In this document: positions 6,954 to 15,630 of the stretch, one piece after another
Layout of the letters: each line of letters starts with the position of its first letter
Numbering within the stretch: position 1 is the stretch's first letter
Source: an uncultured Bacteroidales bacterium
GTDB lineage: Bacteria; Bacteroidota; Bacteroidia; Bacteroidales; UBA932
Direction: 5' to 3'
Assembly: GCA_949294195.1 (NCBI GenBank)
Contig: CASFGK010000025.1
Coordinates: forward strand, 1-35,718
DNA length: 35,718 nt
Program-made: the position numbers and the translations under genes
Notes under the pieces: model-generated
The model's input: the letters and a program-made list of their open reading frames with translations, nothing else
Told to the model about the DNA's origin: nothing
The model's database searches: none

Positions 6954-8600
6954 ATGATGAACATGAAACACTTGTCAGAATATATAATCGCACTGGCTGC
7001 ATTCTGTCTTTGCGGGTCCGCTACAATCACGGCAAAGGAGCCTCTGATTCAAAAATCCGATTCTTCATTGATAAAGATTCTTCCCATGCATTTCATTCTT
7101 GAACCGGAAACCGGGACAAGTGAACTGGCAAAACACCAGGGAATCGTCTTATGGGATGTTTCCCTCTACGGTTCGGGAGCCACTCACGGCCTGCCGTTCT
7201 GGGCCGTAACCAACAGAAGGGGGCTTATGCCGGAAAATCTGTCCACGGGGAAGAACAGGAACCTGGCAGGACTCGGGAACAATCCCGGAGGCCTGGCAGG
7301 CATGATGACAGCAGGAGTGGAACTGGCGTATATGACCAGACCGGAAATAGTCCTTTCCGCAGGGATGTCACTGGCTGGCTACGGAATTCCCGGCAATTGG
7401 AAAGGAATGATTGACAGGCTGTACTTCGGGCTCAGCTGGAAAAAGCTGCATCTCGACTTAGGAATGAAAGACAGATTCCACGAGTTCAACGGGCTCTCTC
7501 TTACCGGAGGAGATCTTGCCTATACGGGAAACAGCCGCAACCTGCCCGGCTACAACCTCAGTACGGATTTCATCTACATTCCCTGTACGGGGAAAATCAT
7601 TGGCTTTAAAGCAAACTTCGCCGACTATATGATGATTGACAACCGCTACACGGACAAGGCTCTTCTCCATAACGAAGCCCTTTTCATGAAAATCACGCCG
7701 GTGAAACGGCTTTCCATTACGCTGGGAGTGGAAATGTGGAGCCAATGGAGCGGCACGTCTCCAGTTTACGGAAAACAGCCCAGCACACTCGATGATTACC
7801 GCAGAGTGATATTCGGGCGCAACGGAGGCGACGATGCAACACAAAGCGACCAGATAAACGTACTCGGCAACCATCTTGGACGAGAGCTCATCCGTCTGGA
7901 CTGGCATGCCGACAGCTTCACTGTCACTTTCCAGCACGATATTCCGTTTGAAGACAAGTCAGGCATGAGATTCCAGAACTTCCCTGACGGAGTAAACACT
8001 CTGAACTTATCATTCAGGAATCGCGACAGATGGGTAACAGACATCCTGCTTGAATATGCCAACACAAAATGGCAGTCGGGACCGCATCATGACACTTCTA
8101 CAGATCCGGACAAACAGGACGAACCGTTGCTTGTCCTTGGAGGAAACGACAACTACTTCAACAACGGGGAATACAAATCCGGATGGACATACTACGGACG
8201 TACCATAGGACTTCCCCTGCTGACACCGATGCCGATTACGGAAAACTCTGACGGTAAGGTATTGGGAGTCTGCAATACGCGCGTATCCGCATGGCACTTC
8301 GGCATCCGGGGAAAGGCAGCAAGGCGAATTCCCTACAAATTTCTGTTGACATACAGCAGGAATTTCGGACAGTATTTTCAGAGAGATCTGGTAAAAGGCA
8401 ATTCGGGAACCAACTTTTTCGAGTCCGTCCCTGAACAATTATCCATAGCCATCGAGTGCGAAGTGCCTGATCTTGGAAAAGACAGCCCCATGTCTCTCGG
8501 TATCGGAATGTACGGCGATTTCGGACAGATGTTCCAGGATTCTTTCGGAGTTACACTAAGGGTTTCGTACACGGGGAAAAACATCTTCGGGAACAGATAA
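6954..8600 (+). CDS. Capsule assembly Wzi family outer-membrane protein
   Basis: The 548-residue protein begins with a signal peptide (hydrophobic stretch YIIALAAFCLCGSATITA) and then shows alternating strands rich in Tyr, Trp and Gly, as in a large outer-membrane barrel. The segments NNGEYKSGWTYYGR and RRVIFGRNGG resemble the Bacteroidota branch of the capsule assembly Wzi family. Escherichia coli Wzi anchors capsular polysaccharide to the cell surface; whether this distant homologue binds capsule or another surface glycan is not visible, and no capsule biosynthesis gene lies nearby. Three close Met codons (6954, 6957, 6963) could start it; the first is listed. It follows the recombinase gene by 54 bases on the same strand. 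No clear terminator lies after it. Confidence 0.75.
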   Translation: MMNMKHLSEYIIALAAFCLCGSATITAKEPLIQKSDSSLIKILPMHFILEPETGTSELAKHQGIVLWDVSLYGSGATHGLPFWAVTNRRGLMPENLSTGKNRNLAGLGNNPGGLAGMMTAGVELAYMTRPEIVLSAGMSLAGYGIPGNWKGMIDRLYFGLSWKKLHLDLGMKDRFHEFNGLSLTGGDLAYTGNSRNLPGYNLSTDFIYIPCTGKIIGFKANFADYMMIDNRYTDKALLHNEALFMKITPVKRLSITLGVEMWSQWSGTSPVYGKQPSTLDDYRRVIFGRNGGDDATQSDQINVLGNHLGRELIRLDWHADSFTVTFQHDIPFEDKSGMRFQNFPDGVNTLNLSFRNRDRWVTDILLEYANTKWQSGPHHDTSTDPDKQDEPLLVLGGNDNYFNNGEYKSGWTYYGRTIGLPLLTPMPITENSDGKVLGVCNTRVSAWHFGIRGKAARRIPYKFLLTYSRNFGQYFQRDLVKGNSGTNFFESVPEQLSIAIECEVPDLGKDSPMSLGIGMYGDFGQMFQDSFGVTLRVSYTGKNIFGNR

Positions 8601-8613
8601 TAGCGGATAATCC

Positions 8614-8632
8614 CAAAGTTTTTTTAACTTTG
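8614..8632 (+). promoter_or_regulatory. Promoter -7 element within an inverted repeat, upstream of mmdA
   Basis: TAACTTTG at 8625-8632 fits the Bacteroidota -7 element. It is part of a perfect inverted repeat, CAAAGTT, TTTTT, AACTTTG. No clear upstream TTTG box is visible. It would give a leader of about 50 bases for the carboxyltransferase gene. Confidence 0.45.
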
Positions 8633-8689
8633 CATGATTTGAGCATTAATTTGCGTAAAGAAAAGTATTAATATCTAAACATACTGATT

Positions 8690-10252
8690 ATGAGTATCCA
8701 GCAGGAAAAAATCAAAGAGCTTGTCGAGCGTAGGGCCAAAGCCCGTATGGGCGGCGGTCAGAAAAGAATCGACGCACAGCATGCAAAAGGGAAATTCACA
8801 GCCAGAGAGAGGATTGCAATGCTTCTCGATGAAGGCAGCTTCGAAGAATACGACATGTTTGTCCAGCACCGTTGCACCAACTTCGGAATGGAAAAGACCA
8901 AGTTTGACGGAGACGGCGTAGTTACCGGACAGGGAACCATCGACGGAAGACTTGTCTACGTATTCGCCCAGGACTTCACTGTCTCAGGAGGTTCGCTTTC
9001 AGAAACCATGGCACAGAAAATCTGCAAAGTCATGGACATGGCCATGAAAAACGGAGCGCCTTGCATCGGACTGAACGACTCCGGCGGAGCCCGTATCCAG
9101 GAAGGCATCTGCGCACTGGCAGGATTCGGAGAGATTTTCCAGAGAAATATCATGGCCTCAGGAGTAATACCACAGATTTCAGGTATTTTCGGACCGTGTG
9201 CAGGAGGTGCCGTCTACTCCCCTGCCCTCACCGACTTCAACATTATGGTCAAGAATACATCATACATGTTCCTTACAGGCCCTGGAGTAGTCAAGACCGT
9301 AACTGGCGAAGTCGTGACTCAGGAAGAGCTCGGAGGAGCCAGCGTCCATGCCACCAAGAGCGGCGTCGCGCATTTTGCGGCGGAAAACGAGCAGGAAGGC
9401 CTTCAAATCATCAAGGATATCCTCAGCTTCATTCCCCAGAACAACATGGAAGAAGCTCCTGTCGTTCCTACAAATGACCCTGTCGGCAGAGTCGACGACT
9501 CCCTTAACGACATCATTCCTGACAGCCCGAACAAGCCGTACGACATGTACAAGGTTATCGGCAGCATTGTGGACGACGGCAGATTTCTCGAAATACACAA
9601 GAACTACGCAAAGAACATTATCATAGGATTCGCCCACATGAACGGAAGGTCAGTAGGTATCGTTGCCAACCAGCCCAAGATCCTTGCCGGTGTGCTCGAT
9701 ATCAACGCTTCCCGCAAAGCCGCACGCTTCGTACGCTTCTGCGACGCGTTCAACATCCCTCTTGTGACTCTTGTGGATGTACCGGGTTTCCTCTGCGGAA
9801 CACAGCAGGAGTATGGCGGAATCATCGTTCATGGAGCAAAGCTCCTCTATGCATACGGAGAAGCGACTGTTCCTAAAGTGACAGTGACCCTGAGAAAATC
9901 CTATGGCGGATCCCATATCGTAATGAGCTGCAAGCAGCTGCGCGGAGACATCAACTATGCATGGCCTTCTGCCAACATCGCTGTCATGGGTGCCGACGGT
10001 GCTGTGGAAATCCTCTACTCGAAGGAAATCAAGGCAATTGAGGACCCTGCAGAAAAGGCACGTGTCGCAGAAGAAAAGAAGACAGAGTACAACGATCTGT
10101 TCTGCAATCCGTACCAGGCTGCAAGCTATGGCTACATCGATGACGTGATCGAGCCGAGAAACACAAGGTTCCGCGTTATCAGGGCCCTTGAGCAGCTTGC
10201 CGGCAAGAAAATGACCAATCCTGCAAAGAAACACGACAACCTTCCTCTTTAA
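8690..10252 (+). CDS. mmdA: Biotin-dependent carboxyltransferase (methylmalonyl-CoA decarboxylase alpha / propionyl-CoA carboxylase beta)
   Basis: The 520-residue protein has the full acyl-CoA carboxyltransferase fold, with two crotonase-like halves. Motifs include [17 protein letters not shown] near the N-terminus, [11 protein letters not shown], the oxyanion-forming [12 protein letters not shown] in the first half, and [10 protein letters not shown] in the second. The enzyme moves a carboxyl group between biotin on a carrier protein and propionyl- or methylmalonyl-CoA in the cytosol, in the succinate-propionate pathway. Sequence alone does not tell decarboxylase from carboxylase. The next two genes are a small unknown protein and a biotin carrier. 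Neither a biotin carboxylase nor the membrane beta subunit of a Na+-pumping decarboxylase is in the window, so the direction of the reaction stays open. Confidence 0.93.
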   Translation: MSIQQEKIKELVERRAKARMGGGQKRIDAQHAKGKFTARERIAMLLDEGSFEEYDMFVQHRCTNFGMEKTKFDGDGVVTGQGTIDGRLVYVFAQDFTVSGGSLSETMAQKICKVMDMAMKNGAPCIGLNDSGGARIQEGICALAGFGEIFQRNIMASGVIPQISGIFGPCAGGAVYSPALTDFNIMVKNTSYMFLTGPGVVKTVTGEVVTQEELGGASVHATKSGVAHFAAENEQEGLQIIKDILSFIPQNNMEEAPVVPTNDPVGRVDDSLNDIIPDSPNKPYDMYKVIGSIVDDGRFLEIHKNYAKNIIIGFAHMNGRSVGIVANQPKILAGVLDINASRKAARFVRFCDAFNIPLVTLVDVPGFLCGTQQEYGGIIVHGAKLLYAYGEATVPKVTVTLRKSYGGSHIVMSCKQLRGDINYAWPSANIAVMGADGAVEILYSKEIKAIEDPAEKARVAEEKKTEYNDLFCNPYQAASYGYIDDVIEPRNTRFRVIRALEQLAGKKMTNPAKKHDNLPL

Positions 10253-10263
10253 AGAAAATCATC

Positions 10264-10485
10264 ATGAGCGAAATCACACAGGAAAAGGCAATAGAAATAG
10301 CAGCCAACATCAGCCAGGGAATCGGAGGTGAAATATGTGCGGCTATCGCCATGGCTCTGGACAGATGCCAGGAAGGCGACGGTGTCCATGACCAGGAAAG
10401 CTTTGTCATCACCATCAAGCCGAAACAGTCACCCTGGACTTCAAGATACGCTACACTGCGCAACCTTCCGGAAAGAAAGAAATAA
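10264..10485 (+). CDS. Small protein between carboxyltransferase and biotin carrier
   Basis: This 73-residue acidic-to-basic protein has no signal peptide or membrane helix. A predicted helix, ISQGIGGEICAAIAMAL, is followed by a short strand region, ESFVITIKPKQSPW, and the end TSRYATLRNLPERKK. It occupies the place where OadG/MmdD-like gamma or delta subunits are found in related clusters, but those carry an N-terminal membrane helix and this one does not. The C-terminal part may correspond to the soluble tail of such a subunit, or to a small epsilon-type subunit; this is inference. It starts 11 bases after the mmdA stop and ends 18 bases before the carrier gene, so it is almost certainly co-translated with them. 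Confidence 0.8.
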   Translation: MSEITQEKAIEIAANISQGIGGEICAAIAMALDRCQEGDGVHDQESFVITIKPKQSPWTSRYATLRNLPERKK

Positions 10486-10503
10486 CCTTAAATCATCCAG
10501 ACA

Positions 10504-10977
10504 ATGAAACAGTATAATTTCAAGATAAACGGCAACGAATACAACGTAACCATCAACTCGGTCGAAGGCAATGTAGCTGACGTGACTGTAGTGGCTTCAT
10601 ACAAAGTCGAACTCGGAAACGGCTCAAATATATCCGTACAGCCTGCTGCAGCGCCTGCACCGGCATCTCAGACAGCACCGGCGGCACCTGCACCGCAGGC
10701 AGCTCCGGCTCCACAAGCTGCACCTGCGCCGGCACCCCAAGCTGCTCCGGCAGCTTCAGGTAGCGGCAAACCCGTAATGTCTCCTCTTCCAGGTGTTATC
10801 GTAGAAATCTCCGTAAAAGTCGGAGACAGTGTAAAAGCCGGACAGCAGGTTGCTGTCCTTGAGGCCATGAAGATGGAAAACGCCATTGAAGCGGACCATG
10901 ACGGCACAGTGACCGCAATCCATGTAAACAAAGGGGATTCAGTACTTGAAGGCGTTCCTATCGTAACAATCGGCTAG
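10504..10977 (+). CDS. Biotin carboxyl carrier protein of the carboxyltransferase complex
   Basis: The 157-residue protein has a short N-terminal domain (1-45), a flexible Ala/Pro-rich linker (about 46-85) and a C-terminal biotinyl domain. The biotin attachment motif EAMKM is at 120-124, with Lys123 as the modified residue, about 35 residues from the C-terminus as usual. The N-terminal part, YNFKINGNEYNVTI, resembles the carrier (gamma) subunits of methylmalonyl-CoA and oxaloacetate decarboxylases more than the acetyl-CoA carboxylase AccB form. It is the last gene of the three-gene cluster; a strong terminator begins 28 bases downstream. The repetitive linker codons are expected for this protein class and are not an independent repeat. 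Confidence 0.92.
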   Translation: MKQYNFKINGNEYNVTINSVEGNVADVTVVASYKVELGNGSNISVQPAAAPAPASQTAPAAPAPQAAPAPQAAPAPAPQAAPAASGSGKPVMSPLPGVIVEISVKVGDSVKAGQQVAVLEAMKMENAIEADHDGTVTAIHVNKGDSVLEGVPIVTIG

Positions 10978-11004
10978 GACGAAAATTCAACTATAATTGC
11001 ATCG

Positions 11005-11045
11005 GAGCAGACAGGAATTTATCTTTTTGTCTGCTCTTTTTGTTT
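11005..11045 (+). terminator. Rho-independent terminator after the biotin carrier gene
   Basis: A perfect 9-base stem pairs GAGCAGACA (11005-11013) with TGTCTGCTC (11028-11036) and is followed by TTTTT and more T residues. It closes the mmdA cluster and separates it from the ATPase operon. Confidence 0.9.
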
Positions 11046-11115
11046 ATACCGGAAAGGAAACGGTCTGAATGAAAATTTCCTGAAAACAAATGATGGTTAT
11101 TACAATCATTTTGTT

Positions 11116-11123
11116 TAAATTTG
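11116..11123 (+). promoter_or_regulatory. Promoter -7 element for the V-type ATPase operon
   Basis: TAAATTTG lies 48 bases before the atpE start, in an AT-rich region free of other features. No clear TTG or TTTG box is seen 20 bases upstream. It is the best promoter candidate for the seven-gene operon because the preceding cluster ends in a strong terminator. Confidence 0.5.
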
Positions 11124-11170
11124 TTGGATGCAAGCACTAAAACACGGAAATAATTAATCACCACTATAAT

Positions 11171-11788
11171 ATGCAGGACAAATTGCAAGAATTGACAGAA
11201 AAGCTCTACAACGAGGGACTGTCAAAAGGAAAAAAGGAAGGCGAGGAAATTCTCGCTAACGCACGTAAGCAGGCTGAGGAAATCATCGCCAAGGCAAATG
11301 CAGATGCAGCTGCAATCAAGGCTGCAGCACTTAAGGATGCTGAGGAGCTCAAGACAAAAATCACCGGTGATGTCCGTATGGCCGCTCTTCAGAGTGTAAC
11401 TGCCACAAAGCAGGCTATCGAAAAACTGATCATAGCGAAAATGACCGACAAGGATACGACAGCCGCACTTGCTTCAGCCGATTTCATAAAGCAGATCATC
11501 GAAACTGTAGCCAAATCTTTCTCCCCTGCAGATCAGGATCCGGTGGACATTGCCCTCGTCCTTCCGGAAAACATGAAAAAAGAGCTTGCTCCATTTGTAA
11601 CCAAAGAACTTTCCAAAATTCTCAAGGCAGGCGTTACCGCTTCATTCTCAAAGAAGATATCAGGAGGATTCACAATCGGACCGAAAGACGGAGGATATTT
11701 CCTCAGTTTCACTGACGATACATTCAAAGAGCTTATCAGCGAATATCTCCGTCCTGCCACACAGAAACTTCTTTTCGGGGAAAACTGA
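11171..11788 (+). CDS. atpE: V-type ATP synthase/ATPase subunit E
   Basis: Subunit E forms the peripheral stalk that holds the A/B catalytic head in place. The 205-residue protein shows the expected form: a long charged, alanine-rich N-terminal coiled coil (about 1-85, with KKEGEEILANARKQAEEI) and a globular C-terminal domain. The latter carries the typical GGFTIGPKDGGYFLSFTDDTFKELI stretch in outline. It is the first gene of the operon, as in other bacteria with this compact ATPase type. The usual coiled-coil partner (subunit G/H) is not encoded here, so E may pair with itself or with a protein encoded elsewhere. The DUF2764 gene follows after 9 bases. Confidence 0.88.
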   Translation: MQDKLQELTEKLYNEGLSKGKKEGEEILANARKQAEEIIAKANADAAAIKAAALKDAEELKTKITGDVRMAALQSVTATKQAIEKLIIAKMTDKDTTAALASADFIKQIIETVAKSFSPADQDPVDIALVLPENMKKELAPFVTKELSKILKAGVTASFSKKISGGFTIGPKDGGYFLSFTDDTFKELISEYLRPATQKLLFGEN

Positions 11789-11797
11789 AAATATGTC

Positions 11798-12406
11798 ATG
11801 GACAATTACCATTATATAATAGCGAGCCTGCCGGTTCTCTCCCACGACTGGAAGCCAGGTGAACATACACCGGATGCAATCAGGAGTGAAATACTGGAAC
11901 AGTGTTCGGCAAAAGACCGGAGAACCATTGAACTGCTTGAAAATGGTTTTTCGGATGAAAACCTTACGGCAGACTTTTACCGTTCGGCCCTGGCCGACAG
12001 GAACAGGTTCATAAGGGACTACTTCCGCTTCGACCTGAATGTCAGGAATGCCAAAGTACGCTACCTGAACGAAGCTCTGGGAAGAGACCCGAAAAAAGAT
12101 GTCATCGTACTGGATGAAGACAAGCCGCAGGACGAGTTCGAAGAAGTTTCCAGACTTGATGCCGTACTGCACGGGAAAGATATCCTGGAAAGGGAAAGAG
12201 GGATTGACGACCTGATGTGGGAGAAAATAGACGAAATGACCACTTACGACTACTTCGATATCGAAGCAATACTCGGTTTCCTTGCAAAGCTCCATATAGT
12301 CGAAAGATGGTATATCCTCGATGAAAAGACAGGACGGGAAATGTTCCGCAAGCTCGTGGACGAAGTGCGCGGGACTTTCAAAGGAGTCCGCTTCAATGCA
12401 AAATAA
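11798..12406 (+). CDS. DUF2764 protein of the V-type ATPase operon
   Basis: This 202-residue protein matches DUF2764, a family found between subunits E and A in V-type ATPase operons of Bacteroidota, Chlamydiae and spirochaetes. It begins YHYIIASLP and is rich in charged helices, with no signal peptide or membrane segment. Such operons lack a recognisable subunit C (the d-type subunit that links the central stalk to the membrane ring), so DUF2764 is a reasonable candidate for that function. This rests on operon position and on the helical, subunit C-like length pattern, and is an inference. It starts 9 bases after atpE and ends 21 bases before atpA. Confidence 0.85.
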   Translation: MDNYHYIIASLPVLSHDWKPGEHTPDAIRSEILEQCSAKDRRTIELLENGFSDENLTADFYRSALADRNRFIRDYFRFDLNVRNAKVRYLNEALGRDPKKDVIVLDEDKPQDEFEEVSRLDAVLHGKDILERERGIDDLMWEKIDEMTTYDYFDIEAILGFLAKLHIVERWYILDEKTGREMFRKLVDEVRGTFKGVRFNAK

Positions 12407-12427
12407 GAATAAATAAATCATAATCAC

Positions 12428-14185
12428 ATGAGCAAATCAACTGGAAAGGTTACAGGAATCGTTTCCAACCTCGTCACAGTGGAAACCGACGGACCGGTAT
12501 CGCAGAATGAAATCTGCTACATCAGGATCGGCGACACCAAACTGATGGCCGAGGTTATCAAGGTAAACGGGAAGAACGCCGCAGTGCAGGTGTTCGAAAG
12601 CACCCGAGGACTGAAGAACGGTAATGAAGTGGAATTCGAGGACAGGATGCTCGAGGCTACGCTTGGTCCGGGCCTGCTCTCAAGCTGCTACGACGGACTG
12701 CAGAATGACCTCACCACCATGACCGGAGTCTTCCTCAAGAGAGGAGAATACACTGACCCGCTGAATCATGAAAAACTGTGGGACTTCACCCCTGTCGCAA
12801 AGCCTGGGGACAAAGTCGCCGCTGCGGACTGGCTCGGTGAGGTCAAGGAAGGATGGCTGCCCCATAAAATAATGGTGCCGTTCTCATTCAAAGGGGAATA
12901 CACTGTCAAGTCAGTCGTTCCTGCTGGACAGTACAACATCGACACTGTCATAGCTGTCCTCACCGGTGAAGACGGAGAGGATGTCAATGTGACGATGACC
13001 CAGAAATGGCCGGTAAAGGTACCTGTCAAAGGCTATAAGGAAAAACCGAGACCAAGCAGGATCATGGAGACAGGAGTACGTGTAATCGATACTCTTGACC
13101 CTATAGCTGAAGGAGGTACAGGCTTTATCCCTGGACCTTTCGGATGCGGAAAGACAGTGCTGCAGCATGCCATCGCAAAGCAGGGAGACGCTGAAGTCAT
13201 AGTGATGGCAGCCTGCGGAGAGCGTGCGAACGAGGTAGTTGAGATTTTCACCGAGTTCCCTGAACTGATAGATCCGCATACCGGCCGCCACCTCATGGAA
13301 AGGACCACAATCATCTGCAATACTTCAAACATGCCTGTAGCCGCCCGTGAAGCTTCTGTCTACACTGCCATGACTATCTGCGAGTACTACAGGGCGATGG
13401 GAATGAAAGTCCTCCTGCTTGCAGACTCGACGTCCCGCTGGGCGCAGGCACTGCGTGAAATGAGCAACCGTATGGAGGAACTTCCGGGAGCCGACGCATT
13501 TCCGGTAGACCTTTCGGCCATAATCTCAAGCTTCTATGCCCGTGCAGGCATGGTTGTCCTGAACAACGGGAAAACCGGTTCGGTGACATTCATAGGAACA
13601 GTATCCCCTGCCGGAGGTAACCTCAAGGAACCTGTCACCGAGTCCACAAAGAAAGCCGCACGCTGCTTCTATGCACTCGAGCAGAACAGAGCCGACAAAA
13701 AAAGATACCCGGCTGTCAATCCGATAGATTCATATTCGAAATATCTGGAATACCCGGAAATCCGCCAGTATCTGTCAGAAACTGTCACAGAAGGATGGGT
13801 GGAAATGGTGGAAAAGACCAAGAACATCATCCGTAAAGGCAAGGAAGCCAATGAACAGATCAATATTCTCGGTGACGATGGCGTACCGATGAGCTATCAC
13901 GAAATGTTCTGGAAGTCGGAGCTGGTGGACTTTGTCATACTTCAGCAGGATGCATTCGACCCGGTGGACAGTGTCACACCAATGGAAAGACAGAGGTACA
14001 TGCTTGAGCTTGTGCTCGACATATGCGACAGAAAGTTCACATTCGAAGACTATGAGAAATGCCGCGACTACTTCAAAGAGCTCATCAACCTGCTCAGACA
14101 GATGAACTACTCGGAGTTCAAGAGCGACAATTTCAACAAATTCCACGAACAACTCGATAATTTATTGGACAATGGCAACAACTAA
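12428..14185 (+). CDS. atpA: V-type ATPase catalytic subunit A
   Basis: Subunit A hydrolyses ATP, or makes it, in the cytosolic head. The 585-residue protein has the N-terminal beta barrel, the non-homologous insertion characteristic of V-type A subunits (about 110-200), the nucleotide-binding domain and a helical C-terminal domain. The Walker A loop GPFGCGKT is at 236-243. The catalytic glutamate is expected at Glu265 in GERANE, and LLLADSTSRWAQALRE lies at the usual place further on. These motifs are intact, so it should be active. Its end overlaps the start of atpB by 14 bases, implying translational coupling that would keep A and B equal. Confidence 0.97.
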   Translation: MSKSTGKVTGIVSNLVTVETDGPVSQNEICYIRIGDTKLMAEVIKVNGKNAAVQVFESTRGLKNGNEVEFEDRMLEATLGPGLLSSCYDGLQNDLTTMTGVFLKRGEYTDPLNHEKLWDFTPVAKPGDKVAAADWLGEVKEGWLPHKIMVPFSFKGEYTVKSVVPAGQYNIDTVIAVLTGEDGEDVNVTMTQKWPVKVPVKGYKEKPRPSRIMETGVRVIDTLDPIAEGGTGFIPGPFGCGKTVLQHAIAKQGDAEVIVMAACGERANEVVEIFTEFPELIDPHTGRHLMERTTIICNTSNMPVAAREASVYTAMTICEYYRAMGMKVLLLADSTSRWAQALREMSNRMEELPGADAFPVDLSAIISSFYARAGMVVLNNGKTGSVTFIGTVSPAGGNLKEPVTESTKKAARCFYALEQNRADKKRYPAVNPIDSYSKYLEYPEIRQYLSETVTEGWVEMVEKTKNIIRKGKEANEQINILGDDGVPMSYHEMFWKSELVDFVILQQDAFDPVDSVTPMERQRYMLELVLDICDRKFTFEDYEKCRDYFKELINLLRQMNYSEFKSDNFNKFHEQLDNLLDNGNN

Positions 14186-15500
14186 GGCATTTCAAAAGAC
14201 ATATACCAAGCTGGAGGCCATCACCAAGGCTACCGTTTCCCTGAAAGCCAAGGGAGTCTCGAATGACGAACTTGCAGTAGTGGACGGCAAACTCGCACAG
14301 GTGGTGAAAACCAAGGGAGACATGGTGACCCTGCAGGTATTCTCCGGCACAGAAGGCATCCCGACAGATGCAGAGGTTTCATTCCTCGGAGAGCCTCCTA
14401 CACTGAAAGTAAGCGACCAGCTGGCAGGCCGTTTCTTCAACGCATACGGACAGCCTATTGACGGAGGCCCCGAAATCGAAGGAGAGGAAAGGCAGATCGG
14501 AGGCCCTTCAGTAAATCCGTACAAGAGAAGACAGCCGTCTCAGCTGATTCCTACCGGTATCGCAGGTATCGACCTCAACAACACTCTGGTCTCAGGACAG
14601 AAGATTCCTTTCTTTGCAGACCCGGACCAGCCATACAACAACGTGATGGCAATGGTGGCACTTCGTGCCGATGTGGACAAGATCATCCTCGGCGGCATGG
14701 GACTGTCAAACGACGACTACCTTTATTTCAGACATGAGTTCGAGTCCGCAGGAGCGCTGGAAAAGATCATAAGCTTCGTCAACACCACAGAACAGCCGCC
14801 TGTAGAGAGGCTTCTTATCCCTGACATGGCACTGACAGCAGCCGAGTACTTCGCAGTGGACAAGAACGAGAAGGTACTTGTACTTCTGACAGACATGACC
14901 CTGTACGCAGACGCTCTGAGTATTGTGAGCAACCGTATGGACCAGATTCCTTCCAAGGATTCCATGCCGGGCTCCCTCTATTCAGACCTTGCAAAAATCT
15001 ACGAAAAAGCCGTCCAGCTGCCGGACGGAGGTTCCATTACCATCATTGCGGTGACTACACTTAACGACGGTGACATCACACACGCTATCCCGGACAACAC
15101 CGGATACATCACGGAAGGACAGCTCTATCTGCGTGCAGATCCTGACTCAGGAAAAATCATCATCGACCCGTTCCGTTCACTTTCACGACTGAAACAGCTC
15201 GTCATCGGAAAACAGACGCGTGAAGATCACAGCCAGGTAATGAACGCAGCCGTTCGTCTGTATGCAGATGCACAGAATGCAAAGACCAAACTGGAGAACG
15301 GATTCGACCTGAGCGACTACGATCTTCGCTGTCTGGACTATGCAAAGGAATATGCGACCAGGCTTCTTGCCATTGATGTGAACATCAAGATCGACGAAAT
15401 GCTCGACACCGCATGGGAGCTGTTTGCAAAATACTTCTCCAAAGCAGAGACCGGTATAAAGCAGGCCTTTATCGATAAATACTGGCCGGAGAAAATATAA
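14172..15500 (+). CDS. atpB: V-type ATPase non-catalytic subunit B
   Basis: Subunit B alternates with A in the head and contributes regulatory nucleotide-site residues. The 442-residue protein lacks a Walker A loop: the equivalent place reads VSGQKIPFFADP, typical of B subunits. The segment LLTDMTLYADALSIVSNRMDQIPSKD is also typical. The ATG lies inside the atpA end (14-base overlap). After its stop an unusually long 130-base gap precedes atpD, with a hairpin and a direct repeat, whereas the other operon gaps are 48 bases or less. Confidence 0.96.
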   Translation: MATTKAFQKTYTKLEAITKATVSLKAKGVSNDELAVVDGKLAQVVKTKGDMVTLQVFSGTEGIPTDAEVSFLGEPPTLKVSDQLAGRFFNAYGQPIDGGPEIEGEERQIGGPSVNPYKRRQPSQLIPTGIAGIDLNNTLVSGQKIPFFADPDQPYNNVMAMVALRADVDKIILGGMGLSNDDYLYFRHEFESAGALEKIISFVNTTEQPPVERLLIPDMALTAAEYFAVDKNEKVLVLLTDMTLYADALSIVSNRMDQIPSKDSMPGSLYSDLAKIYEKAVQLPDGGSITIIAVTTLNDGDITHAIPDNTGYITEGQLYLRADPDSGKIIIDPFRSLSRLKQLVIGKQTREDHSQVMNAAVRLYADAQNAKTKLENGFDLSDYDLRCLDYAKEYATRLLAIDVNIKIDEMLDTAWELFAKYFSKAETGIKQAFIDKYWPEKI

Positions 15501-15540
15501 AAATGACTTTTTAGGTTATTTTTTAGGGAGAACAAGTAAT

Positions 15541-15604
15541 ACAAAGTGACGGATACCGGAGTTGCCTGAAGGCAATGAGGATCCGGGACACAAAGTATGA
15601 CGGA
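15541..15604 (+). promoter_or_regulatory. Hairpin flanked by a direct repeat between atpB and atpD
   Basis: A stem-loop at 15556-15586 pairs TTGCC/GGCAA around TGAA, with an outer CCGGA/TCCGG stem. It is flanked by two copies of ACAAAGT-(AT)-GACGGA, at 15541-15553 and 15590-15604. It could be an RNA processing or stability site, or a partial terminator that sets the level of the D, I and K genes; no T run follows. Function is not known. Confidence 0.4.
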
Positions 15605-15630
15605 ATCATCACTAAAAAGAAACAAAAAGA

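Noticed and set aside
5952-8600. Integrated mobile element defined by the tyrosine recombinase
   Set aside because: No att-like direct repeats, transfer or phage genes, or adjacent tRNA were found, and base composition resembles the surroundings. The tRNA-Glu is about 29 kb away.
10643-10757. Repeated GCTCCGGC/CCGCAGGC-like units
   Set aside because: They encode the Ala/Pro linker of the biotin carrier, a normal feature of such proteins, and are not a separate repeat element.
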